From Oscillospiraceae bacterium (lineage in GTDB: Bacteria > Bacillota > Clostridia > Oscillospirales > Oscillospiraceae), in assembly GCA_029257695.1 (NCBI GenBank), contig JARIAU010000098.1, positions 1-36,492 of the forward strand: DNA of 36,492 nt. Reading direction: 5' to 3'. The position numbers and the translations under genes are program-made. Below, piece after piece: positions 1 to 7,023 of the stretch. Each line of letters opens with the position of its first letter. The first letter of the stretch is position 1. A model generated the notes under the pieces. It made no database searches. It had not been told where the DNA came from and saw only the letters and a program-made list of their open reading frames with translations.

Positions 1-2
1 CC

Positions 3-143
3 GTGAGTTATGAACTACCATATGATGGAGCCAAGGAAATGCTTTTAGTTGATGACATAGACAACAAGGCCTTTCTCCGCAATCTATTTCTTTCCATGTA
101 TGATGAACTGCCAGCTCCAAAGAAAAAACGAACAACAAAATAA
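3..143 (+). CDS. C-terminal end of an unrecognised protein, cut by the window edge
   Basis: One frame is open from the first bases to a TAA at 141-143 and gives 46 residues. The tail is acidic and hydrophobic and then becomes basic, ending in PAPKKKRTTK. I do not recognise the family. The stretch is clearly more AT-rich than the genes to its right and is followed at once by a strong terminator, so the reading frame is probably real. Its position beside the 3' end of guaA, a site used by several integrative elements, makes a mobile-element gene possible, but nothing in the 46 residues identifies an integrase or transposase. Confidence 0.55.
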   Translation: MSYELPYDGAKEMLLVDDIDNKAFLRNLFLSMYDELPAPKKKRTTK

Positions 144-144
144 A

Positions 145-180
145 AAAAGGTCTTACCGACAAAAATCGGTAAGACCTTTT
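145..180. terminator. Strong bidirectional intrinsic terminator
   Basis: A perfect 15-bp stem (145-159 with 166-180) closes a 6-nt loop. It runs into T-rich sequence on the plus strand, and on the minus strand the A-run before it reads as a T-run. It ends the partial ORF on its left and would also stop read-through from guaA on the other strand. Confidence 0.9.
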
Positions 181-356
181 CTTTATAGATAAGTTGTGAG
201 GCACACTTGCAAGCCACTCGTTATCCTGAAAATAAATCAGTAAACGGCTTTTTTGCAAGTGCTATCAATCTGCTATCAAACAGAGAAGAAATCCTCGCTA
301 AATTGCCACTTTTCCGGCTCAAGAGCCGTGTTTTTCAGCAATTAGATAAGATTTTC
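181..356. other. Gene-free spacer with repeats, possible attachment region
   Basis: No convincing gene is present. Visible are a 9-bp inverted repeat (204-212 CACTTGCAA and 253-261 TTGCAAGTG), two direct copies of TGCTATCAA at 260-268 and 271-279 with an 11-bp period, and a short palindrome built on CGGCTC/GAGCCG (about 318-331) followed by TGTTTTT. Such clustered short repeats next to the 3' end of guaA resemble an integrase attachment region, but this is inference. Confidence 0.3.
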
Positions 357-1340
357 TTATTCCCACTCAATGGTTCCGGTGGGCTTGGGCGTCATGTCAA
401 ACAGGACACGGTTGACACCGGAAACCTCATTGGTAATGCGAGCGGTGATATGATTCAGCAGCTCAAAGGGCACATTCTCCACCGTTGCAGTCATGGCATC
501 CACGGTATTCACGGCACGGATGATGACGCACCATGCCTCGGTACGCTTACCGTCCTTGCTAACACCCACGCTCTTCATATCGGGGATTGCGGTGAAGTAC
601 TGCCAGACTTTGCCTTCCAGACCGTTCTTTGCGAACTCCTCACGCAGGATGGCATCGGACTCACGGACAGCCTCCAGGCGGTCACGAGTGATGGCACCCA
701 GGCAGCGGACACCCAGACCGGGGCCGGGGAAGGGCTGACGGAAGACCATGCTGTCGGGCAGACCCAGAGCCAGACCGACCATACGGACCTCGTCCTTGAA
801 CAGCAGGCGGAGAGGCTCCACCAGCTCAAACTTCATATCCTCAGGCAGGCCGCCCACATTGTGGTGTGCCTTAACGCCATCAGACTCCAGAATATCGGGA
901 TAGATGGTACCCTGAGCCAGGAATTCCACGCCTTCCTGCTTGCGAGCTTCTTCCTCAAACACACGGATGAACTCAGCGCCGATGATCTTACGCTTCTGCT
1001 CAGGATTGGAAACACCCTCCAGCTTGTTCAGGAAGCGATCCACAGCGTCCACATAGACCAGATTTGCGTTCATCTGGTTGCGGAACACCTCGATCACCTG
1101 CTCGGGCTCACCCTTGCGCAGCAGACCATGATTGACATGGACGCACACAAGCTGCTTGCCGATAGCCTTGATCAGCAGAGCGGCAACAACCGAAGAGTCC
1201 ACACCGCCGGACAGTGCCAGCAGGACCTTCTTGTCACCGATCTGGGCGCGGAGCTCCGTCAGCTGCTCCTCGATAAATGCCTGAGCCAGTTCAGGCGTAG
1301 TGATGCGCTCCATGGTTTCAGGGCGAACATTATTTGCCAT
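357..1340 (-). CDS. guaA: GMP synthase, ATP-pyrophosphatase and dimerisation domains only
   Basis: Family role: amination of XMP to GMP, the last step of guanine nucleotide synthesis. The 327-residue protein has the PP-loop SGGVDSS (residues 44-50), the XMP-binding region with [12 protein letters not shown], and the C-terminal signature PTGTIEWE. The class I glutamine amidotransferase domain of about 190 residues that normally precedes this in bacterial GuaA is absent, so the layout matches the separate synthetase subunit of archaea. No amidotransferase gene lies next to it. The start at 1340 was chosen because GGAGG lies 8 nt upstream; the in-frame ATG at 1355 overlaps that Shine-Dalgarno. 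It has its own sigma-A promoter and converges on the foreign-looking left edge. Confidence 0.95.
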   Translation of the reverse strand: MANNVRPETMERITTPELAQAFIEEQLTELRAQIGDKKVLLALSGGVDSSVVAALLIKAIGKQLVCVHVNHGLLRKGEPEQVIEVFRNQMNANLVYVDAVDRFLNKLEGVSNPEQKRKIIGAEFIRVFEEEARKQEGVEFLAQGTIYPDILESDGVKAHHNVGGLPEDMKFELVEPLRLLFKDEVRMVGLALGLPDSMVFRQPFPGPGLGVRCLGAITRDRLEAVRESDAILREEFAKNGLEGKVWQYFTAIPDMKSVGVSKDGKRTEAWCVIIRAVNTVDAMTATVENVPFELLNHITARITNEVSGVNRVLFDMTPKPTGTIEWE

Positions 1341-1387
1341 TATTGTTTCCTCCATCCTATGAATATAGAGTTTCCTTAACTTCGCTT

Positions 1388-1416
1388 ATTATACTCGCCA
1401 AATTCCCACAGTGCAA
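1388..1416 (-). promoter_or_regulatory. Sigma-A promoter of guaA
   Basis: On the minus strand TTGCAC (1411-1416) is followed after 17 nt by a consensus TATAAT (1388-1393), about 48 nt before the chosen guaA start. I see no purine-riboswitch-like fold in the short leader. Confidence 0.75.
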
Positions 1417-1504
1417 TGATTTCTCTCTTATTTTTTTACACAAAACAGAATATTATCCAAGGCACCTTCACAGTATAAGTAAACAAAATTGAGGAGTGTC
1501 TGCC

Positions 1505-2176
1505 ATGGTAATCGCATTTTTTCGCACAATCATCCTCTATCTCCTGTTGATTGTCGGCATACGGCTGTTGGGAAAGCGGCAGGTCGGGGAACTGGAGCCG
1601 GCCGAACTGGTGCTGACCATGATCCTCAGCGACTTGGCTGCCGTCCCCATGCAGGACTTTGGCTTACCCTTGGTCTATGGCGTTGTTCCCATTATTACGC
1701 TGCTCTGTCTGACCATGATCCTAAGCGTACTGACCATGCGCAGTGTCCGGCTGCGCGCGATCCTGTGCGGCAAGCCCAGCATCGTTCTGCGCAACGGGCG
1801 GCTTTGTCAAAATGAAATGAGAAAGGTACGCATGACTGTGGATGAGCTGCTGGAAGAGCTCCGATTGCAGGGAATTACGGATCTGACGACCGTCAAATAT
1901 GCCATTTTGGAAACCAGTGGCAGCCTGTCCGTCCTTCTCTATGAGGAACATCAGCCTCTCACTCCGCAACAGCTGTCCATCCCGTGTACGACCCCCTCCC
2001 TTCCGATTATCATCATCAACGACGGTCGGGTGCTGGATAAACAGCTGCACTGGCTGGGGTACAATCGAACTTGGCTGCAAAAACAACTGCGAGAACGAAA
2101 CTTTTCTGACCCAAAGCAAGTGTTTCTGCTTACCGCAGATGAGACTGGGGTGGTCTTTTGCGTTGGAAAGGAGTGA
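1505..2176 (+). CDS. DUF421 (YetF-type) membrane protein
   Basis: This 223-residue protein has three hydrophobic segments in its first 80 residues and the family motif RLLGKRQVGEL near residues 20-30, followed by a cytosolic domain, as in the YetF/DUF421 family. Family members sit in the membrane, and some Bacillus homologues act in the spore inner membrane; the molecular function is not established. ATG at 1505 is preferred because GAGGAG ends 8 nt upstream, whereas the in-frame GTG at 1496 overlaps that site. The next gene, a small lipoprotein, starts 6 nt downstream, an arrangement that fits a two-gene operon. Confidence 0.85.
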   Translation: MVIAFFRTIILYLLLIVGIRLLGKRQVGELEPAELVLTMILSDLAAVPMQDFGLPLVYGVVPIITLLCLTMILSVLTMRSVRLRAILCGKPSIVLRNGRLCQNEMRKVRMTVDELLEELRLQGITDLTTVKYAILETSGSLSVLLYEEHQPLTPQQLSIPCTTPSLPIIIINDGRVLDKQLHWLGYNRTWLQKQLRERNFSDPKQVFLLTADETGVVFCVGKE

Positions 2177-2182
2177 TTTCTC

Positions 2183-2563
2183 ATGCACCGCATCCGTATC
2201 TGTACCTGTATTCTGGTTTTTTTGGCCGCTGCAACACTGCTCAATGGGTGCTATCTGCGCTCGCTGACTGACACCATGACCAAAGCTTTGGAAGATGCCA
2301 GTGCATCGGTATCCACCGGCGATTGGGACACCGCCCTCCGCCAAACCAAAGAAAGCAAGGCAATCTGGGACAAGCATCAGCTATACTTCTGCATCACTCT
2401 GCGCCGCACAGACACAGATGCTGTGGATCTGAACTTTCAGCAGATCGAGCCGCTGCTGCAGTGGGAGGAAGAGGCCGACTACACCGCAGCAAATGCCGAG
2501 CTGATCGCTAACATCCGCCTGCTCAACGGCACCGAATCTTTAGACCTAAAAAACCTCCTATAG
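2183..2563 (+). CDS. DUF4363-type small lipoprotein
   Basis: A 126-residue secreted lipoprotein. The N terminus is a signal peptide (basic MHRIR, hydrophobic core) ending in a lipobox-like LLNGC with the cysteine at residue 22-23. The rest is predicted helical and charged, with a W at the position expected for DUF4363 proteins (SKAIWDKH). It follows the DUF421 gene with its own AAGGAG Shine-Dalgarno, and DUF421/DUF4363 pairs recur in Firmicutes, so the two proteins probably act together at the membrane surface. The exact role is unknown. Confidence 0.75.
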   Translation: MHRIRICTCILVFLAAATLLNGCYLRSLTDTMTKALEDASASVSTGDWDTALRQTKESKAIWDKHQLYFCITLRRTDTDAVDLNFQQIEPLLQWEEEADYTAANAELIANIRLLNGTESLDLKNLL

Positions 2564-2571
2564 CAACGCAT

Positions 2572-2598
2572 GCCCGGACTGCACTCCGCAGTCCGGGC
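2572..2598. terminator. GC-rich hairpin between convergent genes
   Basis: An 11-bp perfect stem (GCCCGGACTGC with its complement) around a 5-nt loop lies between two converging genes. It lacks a clear T-tract on either strand, so it is a weak or Rho-assisted terminator at best. Confidence 0.5.
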
Positions 2599-2606
2599 GT
2601 CTGTGA

Positions 2607-3344
2607 TTATCGCAGATTTGCTTCCTTCAACAGTTCCGCTACACGGTCGGGATAATTGGAAATAATGCCATCCACACCGAGCGCAATCATATGCCGGATG
2701 TCTTCCGGCTGATTAACGGTCCATGTGTTAATTTGAATGGAATGCGCCTTTAGATCGGCCAACGCTTTCACCGTCAACATATGGAACTCCGGATGATAAG
2801 CCTCCACACCATAGGATTCGACATAGTCCCCCACATCCAAGATCCAAGTGTCCGACAAAAAGCCGCAGGCCAGCTCCGGTGCAAGCGCCTTCATCCGCAG
2901 GACCGAATGGTGATTGAAGGACGAGATCACCACCTTCTTCTCCATATGGTAGGCCCGAATCTGTTCATAGACCGCCGCCTCAATTCCGGGATATTCATAC
3001 ACGCCGGTTTTCAGTTCCAGATTTGTCACAATATCCCGTTCCTGCACCAATTCAAAGTATTCTCTTAGGGTGGGAATCCGCTGTACTCCATACTGCCCAC
3101 CAAAACGATACGACACATCCACCTGCTGCAATTCTGCATAGGTCATATCCTTGACCGTCCCGCTCTGGTGAGAGGTGCGATCTACGGTTTCATCATGAAG
3201 AATGACCACTTCCCCATCCCGGCTCAGATGTACATCGAATTCGATCCCTTCGCAGCCTGCTTTCAGTGCCTGCTCAAAGGCCAGCATTGTATTTTCCGGA
3301 TAGGCTCCGCTGAACCCACGGTGTGCATAGTTTCTGCACTTCAT
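2607..3344 (-). CDS. Glycerophosphodiester phosphodiesterase
   Basis: It hydrolyses glycerophosphodiesters such as deacylated phospholipids to glycerol-3-phosphate and an alcohol. The 245-residue TIM-barrel protein shows the family signature: HR at residues 8-9, PENT at 16-19, the metal ligands E35 and D37 in EFDVHLSRDG, and HD at 50-51. The C-terminal motif INTWTVN is also typical. There is no signal peptide, so it acts in the cytoplasm, like UgpQ. An AAGGGGG Shine-Dalgarno lies about 10 nt before the ATG. It is transcribed alone, divergently from the hydrolase gene on its right. Confidence 0.93.
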   Translation of the reverse strand: MKCRNYAHRGFSGAYPENTMLAFEQALKAGCEGIEFDVHLSRDGEVVILHDETVDRTSHQSGTVKDMTYAELQQVDVSYRFGGQYGVQRIPTLREYFELVQERDIVTNLELKTGVYEYPGIEAAVYEQIRAYHMEKKVVISSFNHHSVLRMKALAPELACGFLSDTWILDVGDYVESYGVEAYHPEFHMLTVKALADLKAHSIQINTWTVNQPEDIRHMIALGVDGIISNYPDRVAELLKEANLR

Positions 3345-3382
3345 CTTCGCTCATCCCCCTTTCCTTGTCCACTTCTGCCGTT

Positions 3383-3411
3383 ATGATACTCCCTTCTCCT
3401 TCTCAGAGCAA
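3383..3411 (-). promoter_or_regulatory. Sigma-A promoter of the glycerophosphodiesterase gene
   Basis: The minus strand reads TTGCTC (3406-3411), 17 nt, TATCAT (3383-3388). It is back to back with the promoter of the divergent hydrolase gene; the two -35 boxes are only 12 nt apart. Confidence 0.55.
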
Positions 3412-3423
3412 GCGGTTCTCACC

Positions 3424-3452
3424 TTGACCTCGGCCCTCCAACTTCGTATAAT
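3424..3452 (+). promoter_or_regulatory. Sigma-A promoter of the alpha/beta hydrolase gene
   Basis: TTGACC (3424-3429), 17 nt, then TATAAT (3447-3452). Transcription would begin near 3459, so an in-frame ATG at 3424 cannot be the start of the following gene, which supports the start at 3505. Confidence 0.75.
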
Positions 3453-3504
3453 TGGCTCATACGAGCCGACATCCGGTCGCTCCATTCCACGAGGTGAATC
3501 TTTT

Positions 3505-4413
3505 ATGAAAGCTCTTGTTCTTCTTCTCTTTGCACTGCTGATCCTGTTTCTGCTGTTCACCGAGGAACTTTACCGCTATGTATTCTGCCGCCGGAGTTCC
3601 AAGCTGTTCGCCCGGCTGTTTGATGCCCCGGGTCATGAGCCGGCATATTTTCAGGCCCGAGATGCAGCCGCCACACGCCTGCAATCCCTCCCCTGTGAAG
3701 AATACACCCTGCGAAACGAGCGGGGAGAGACATTGAAAGGCTTTTACTATCCCTGCGGTAGTGAGGGGAAGAAAATTGTCTTTCTAATTCACGGCTACCG
3801 CTCCAACCATCTGGATGCCGCCGGTCTTTTCTACGATTATTATAAAAGCCGGGGCATCGACCTGTTCTGCTGTGACCACACGGCACACGGGCAGAGTGAA
3901 GGCCGCTTCATTGGATTTGATGTACTGGAAGCCAGGGACTGCCTGCGGTGGATTGATGTTCTCTGCGAAAAATTCGGTCCGGAGACCCAAATTTTGCTTC
4001 ACGGCTTTTCCATGGGTGGTGCAACGGTGCTGCAAATGAGCGGTCACTGTCCGGAACAGGTGAAATGCATCATCGCCGACAGCGGATACAAAAACGCCCG
4101 AGCCTCTCTGGAGCACCAGATTGGTCCTATGTACACCCCTCTTCGACTCATCAACCGCCTGATTGCCGGCTATGATTGGAACGACTCCGATGTGACTGCC
4201 AGCCTTGCCGTCTCCCATGTCCCCATCCTGTTTGTCCATGGTCAACAAGATAAATTGGTCCCCTATGAAAACGGTCCGGAGCTGTACACCCTGTATTCCG
4301 GCGAAAAAGACTGCTTTTTCCCCACGCAGGCCCGCCATATTGAGGCCATCTATACCGACCCAGAGGCTTACGCCGAAAAAATGGACCACTGGATTCAAAC
4401 CTATATCCACTAA
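3505..4413 (+). CDS. Membrane-anchored alpha/beta hydrolase (serine aminopeptidase S33 / lysophospholipase-like)
   Basis: A 302-residue protein. Residues 3-19 form a hydrophobic anchor without a lipobox. The hydrolase fold shows the oxyanion motif HGYRSNH (96-102), the nucleophile elbow GFSMGG with Ser169, the acid Asp249 in HGQQDKLVP and the base His278. The overall pattern resembles the clostridial hydrolases annotated as S33 aminopeptidase-like. The substrate is unknown. The start at 3505 is preceded by GAGGTGAA and fits the promoter position. The gene is monocistronic, between a good promoter and a strong terminator. Confidence 0.85.
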   Translation: MKALVLLLFALLILFLLFTEELYRYVFCRRSSKLFARLFDAPGHEPAYFQARDAAATRLQSLPCEEYTLRNERGETLKGFYYPCGSEGKKIVFLIHGYRSNHLDAAGLFYDYYKSRGIDLFCCDHTAHGQSEGRFIGFDVLEARDCLRWIDVLCEKFGPETQILLHGFSMGGATVLQMSGHCPEQVKCIIADSGYKNARASLEHQIGPMYTPLRLINRLIAGYDWNDSDVTASLAVSHVPILFVHGQQDKLVPYENGPELYTLYSGEKDCFFPTQARHIEAIYTDPEAYAEKMDHWIQTYIH

Positions 4414-4417
4414 GCAG

Positions 4418-4455
4418 AAAAGCCCCCGAGAACCTTCAATTTCTCGGGGGCTTTT
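4418..4455 (+). terminator. Intrinsic terminator after the hydrolase gene
   Basis: A 15-bp perfect stem (4418-4432 with 4441-4455) with an 8-nt loop ends in a T-tract five bases after the stop codon. Confidence 0.9.
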
Positions 4456-4467
4456 GTTTGCAAAAAT

Positions 4468-4494
4468 CCCGGAGGCAGAAACTCCGCCTCCGGG
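4468..4494 (-). terminator. Intrinsic terminator of nrdR
   Basis: CCCGGAGGC/GCCTCCGGG forms a 9-bp stem. Read on the minus strand it follows the nrdR stop codon and runs into ATTTTTG. It stands back to back with the plus-strand terminator just to the left. Confidence 0.8.
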
Positions 4495-4498
4495 TCAT

Positions 4499-4960
4499 TT
4501 ACTTCTGTTTGTCTGCAAGAAGCTTATTCAGCTCCTCCATAAAGGTGTCGATGTCCTTAAACTGGCGATAGACCGAGGCAAACCGCACATACGCTACCTC
4601 ATCCACATCCTTCATGTGACGCATAACCAGCTCACCAATTCGCTCGGTGCTCGTTTCCCGCTCCAGCGAGTTCTGGATCTCCTGCTCGATTTGATCGGCA
4701 ATCTTCACCAGACGGTCCATAGTCACCGGACGCTTCTCACAGGCACGGATCATACCGCGCAGGACTTTATCCTTATCAAAGCTTTGACGGGAGCCATCCT
4801 TTTTCACCACTACCAACGGCAAGGACTCCATGGTTTCATAGGTGGTGAACCGTTTTCCACAGGCCAGACACTCTCGGCGGCGGCGGATGCTTGCGCCCTC
4901 GTCGGCAGGACGGGAATCCACAACTTTACTTTCCAGATTGGAACAATAGGGACACTTCAT
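4499..4960 (-). CDS. nrdR: Transcriptional repressor NrdR
   Basis: NrdR represses ribonucleotide reductase genes by sensing ATP/dATP. The 153-residue protein has the zinc ribbon with C3, C6, C31 and C34, the signature SKVVDSR (11-17), the RRRREC stretch and a following ATP-cone domain (about residues 49-139), the normal family length. The start at 4960 gives the conserved MKCPYC N terminus, with AGGAG 8 nt upstream; the in-frame GTG three codons earlier is too close to that site. It has its own promoter and terminator. No ribonucleotide reductase gene is in the window. Confidence 0.97.
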   Translation of the reverse strand: MKCPYCSNLESKVVDSRPADEGASIRRRRECLACGKRFTTYETMESLPLVVVKKDGSRQSFDKDKVLRGMIRACEKRPVTMDRLVKIADQIEQEIQNSLERETSTERIGELVMRHMKDVDEVAYVRFASVYRQFKDIDTFMEELNKLLADKQK

Positions 4961-4993
4961 AGGGCACACTCCTAATCAACGATTCTACCAGAT

Positions 4994-5022
4994 ATTGTAT
5001 CATCGTCCCTATATCGTGTCAA
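4994..5022 (-). promoter_or_regulatory. Sigma-A promoter of nrdR
   Basis: On the minus strand TTGACA (5017-5022) is followed after 17 nt by TACAAT (4994-4999), about 34 nt before the nrdR start. It lies just downstream of the unknown gene at 5035-5544, so nrdR need not depend on the gat transcript. Confidence 0.8.
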
Positions 5023-5034
5023 CGAATTTTCCAC

Positions 5035-5544
5035 TCAATCCCACAAAACCGGCATACCATCCGCATCCAGCCGCAGGGTCACGCATCGCCCCCACGGTCC
5101 CCGGGTCACACGGCAAAAGCAAAACAGGGCCGGAGCAGGAAACGGAGTGTGATCCGGCCACGGATGGCACATCTCCAGCCCCGCCTCCGTTGGTTTCCAG
5201 GACCAGCCGCCCTGCCCGAATAAGCAGCGCAAAAAGTCATCGCCACCGGGCACCCCCTGTGTCCGGTATCCTGCCGTTGGTTCTTCTCCTGTGCAAAGGA
5301 TATGCTCCGGCGGAAAACTGCCGCCATGCTCCAGTGCTCGTTGGGACAGTGTGCGGCGGAGGAGCAATCCATCTTCTCCCGGCGCCGGTGTGCCCAGCAG
5401 AGTCTTGGTCCCCTGCCGCTCCAGCCACAACTTACAAACGGTGTGCCGTCCCGGAAGTCGGCATAAGAACCGGATGTGCAATCCTTCCTGTGCCCAGTGG
5501 CAGACCCCTACCACCGTGCCCTGTTCCAGAATGGGCAGTTCCAT
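5035..5544 (-). CDS. Unrecognised protein encoded downstream of gatB
   Basis: A 169-residue soluble protein that I cannot assign. It is rich in Gly, Pro, Leu, Cys and Trp, with no signal peptide or membrane segment and no motif I know. The sequence is compatible with a beta-rich fold; several Cys residues are scattered and form no CxxC pair. It follows gatB by 59 nt, reads the same way and has a strong GGAGGGG Shine-Dalgarno just before its ATG, so it is probably the fourth gene of the gat transcript. An 8-bp inverted repeat (5545-5552 with 5587-5594) spans the gap and could partly mask that site. No terminator is seen between its stop and the nrdR promoter. Confidence 0.7.
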   Translation of the reverse strand: MELPILEQGTVVGVCHWAQEGLHIRFLCRLPGRHTVCKLWLERQGTKTLLGTPAPGEDGLLLRRTLSQRALEHGGSFPPEHILCTGEEPTAGYRTQGVPGGDDFLRCLFGQGGWSWKPTEAGLEMCHPWPDHTPFPAPALFCFCRVTRGPWGRCVTLRLDADGMPVLWD

Positions 5545-5603
5545 CCCGCTCCCCTCCTCTCTTCCCTTACACTCCTATGTGCGGAAGGAGCGGGATATGC
5601 GGA

Positions 5604-7022
5604 TTACTTCAGTTGTTCTTCCAGCTGCCGGCGCACCAACTGGGGATTCCCCTGTCCCCGCAGTTTCCGCATGGCTTGCCCCATCAAAAAACCAAAGGCC
5701 TTCTGTTTTCCCGCCTTCCAGTCCGCCACCGATTGGGCCTGTTCTGCAAGAACCTGCGCAACCACAGCGGCAATGGCATCCGTGTCGGAAATCTGCTGCA
5801 AGCCGTGTTCCTGAATATACACCAACGGGTCCCCGTTCTGCCAAAACACGGCAGAAAACACCTCTGCCGCCGTGTTTCGATTGATGTCCCCCCTGATTAC
5901 ACAGGCAATCAGCGCCGCCAGATGCTCCGGAGCAAGCGGGATTTCTTCCCTGTTCGGCTGCTCCTTCTTCTCCCGCAGCACCTCGCCCAGCATCCAGTTG
6001 GCCGCCTCCTTCGGCGGCACCTCCAACGCTACCAGCCGTTCAAAGTAATGCGCGAAGATAGGCGTGACGGTCAACATCTCCGCATCATAGGCAGTCAGCC
6101 CGTATGCCGTCCGGTATCGCTGTCGTTTGGCCGGAGCCAATTCCGGCAAGCTGCGTTCTGCCTCCGCCACGGTGTCCGCTCCAATGCACAGGGCGGGCAG
6201 ATCCGGGTCCGGAAAATAACGATAATCTTGAACGGACTCCTTGCTCCGCATGGCGTAGGAGCAATTTGCATCCTCGTCCCAGCGCCGCGTCTCCTGTACC
6301 ACCATACCGCCGGCTTCCAACACCTTGATTTGCCGCTGCGCTTCCACCTCTACCGCTTTGGCGATAGCCCGAAAGGAGCTTAGATTTTTCAGCTCGGTTC
6401 GTGTTCCCAATGCGTTGCTTCCTTTGGGACGCACAGAGAGGTTCACATCACACCGAAGGGACCCTTCCTGCATTTTACAGTCAGACACTCCCAGATAAGT
6501 CAACATGGATTTCAGCTGTTCCAAATAGGCAACCACCTCTTCTCCCGTCCGAAAGTCCGGTTCGGTGACAATTTCCAGCAGCGGAACCCCACAACGATTA
6601 TAGTCAATTCGGGTCCGCCCTTCCTCGTGGGTCAGCTTGCCCGCATCCTCCTCCATATGCATTTCGTGGATGCCGATGTCCCGCTCCCCTCCCTCCGTTT
6701 GAATGGCTACACTGCCACCCACACAGATGGGCAGATACAGCTGCGAAATCTGGTAGGCCTTGGGCAAATCCGGGTAAAAATAGTTTTTCCGATCAAAGCG
6801 AATCACCGGCGGAATTTGTCCCCCCAAGGCCACGCTGGTGCGGATGGCATACTCCACCACCGCTCGGTTCAGTGTCGGCAGTGCTCCGGGCATTCCGGTG
6901 CAGACCGGACAGCAATGGGTATTGGGTGCGCCACCGAACGCCGTGGTACAGCCGCAGAAAATCTTGGTTTTCGTATTCAATTCCACATGGGTTTCCAACC
7001 CCACAACGGTTTCCCATTCCAT
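5604..7022 (-). CDS. gatB: Asp-tRNA(Asn)/Glu-tRNA(Gln) amidotransferase subunit B
   Basis: GatB phosphorylates the Glu or Asp carried by misacylated tRNA(Gln)/tRNA(Asn) and completes the amidation with ammonia from GatA. The 472-residue length is normal. Visible are the N-terminal GLETHVELNT motif, the cysteines of FCGC and HCCPVC, the DRKNYFYPDLPKAYQISQ region and the C-terminal YqeY-like helical domain ending with FLMGQAMRK. Only 1 nt separates the gatA stop from the gatB ATG, so translation is probably coupled. The organism therefore makes Gln-tRNA and/or Asn-tRNA by the indirect route. Confidence 0.97.
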   Translation of the reverse strand: MEWETVVGLETHVELNTKTKIFCGCTTAFGGAPNTHCCPVCTGMPGALPTLNRAVVEYAIRTSVALGGQIPPVIRFDRKNYFYPDLPKAYQISQLYLPICVGGSVAIQTEGGERDIGIHEMHMEEDAGKLTHEEGRTRIDYNRCGVPLLEIVTEPDFRTGEEVVAYLEQLKSMLTYLGVSDCKMQEGSLRCDVNLSVRPKGSNALGTRTELKNLSSFRAIAKAVEVEAQRQIKVLEAGGMVVQETRRWDEDANCSYAMRSKESVQDYRYFPDPDLPALCIGADTVAEAERSLPELAPAKRQRYRTAYGLTAYDAEMLTVTPIFAHYFERLVALEVPPKEAANWMLGEVLREKKEQPNREEIPLAPEHLAALIACVIRGDINRNTAAEVFSAVFWQNGDPLVYIQEHGLQQISDTDAIAAVVAQVLAEQAQSVADWKAGKQKAFGFLMGQAMRKLRGQGNPQLVRRQLEEQLK

Positions 7023-7023
7023 T

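Noticed and set aside
207-1379. 390-codon plus-strand frame opposite guaA
   Set aside because: It is the shadow of guaA and extends across the repeat-rich spacer with no ribosome site at its start.
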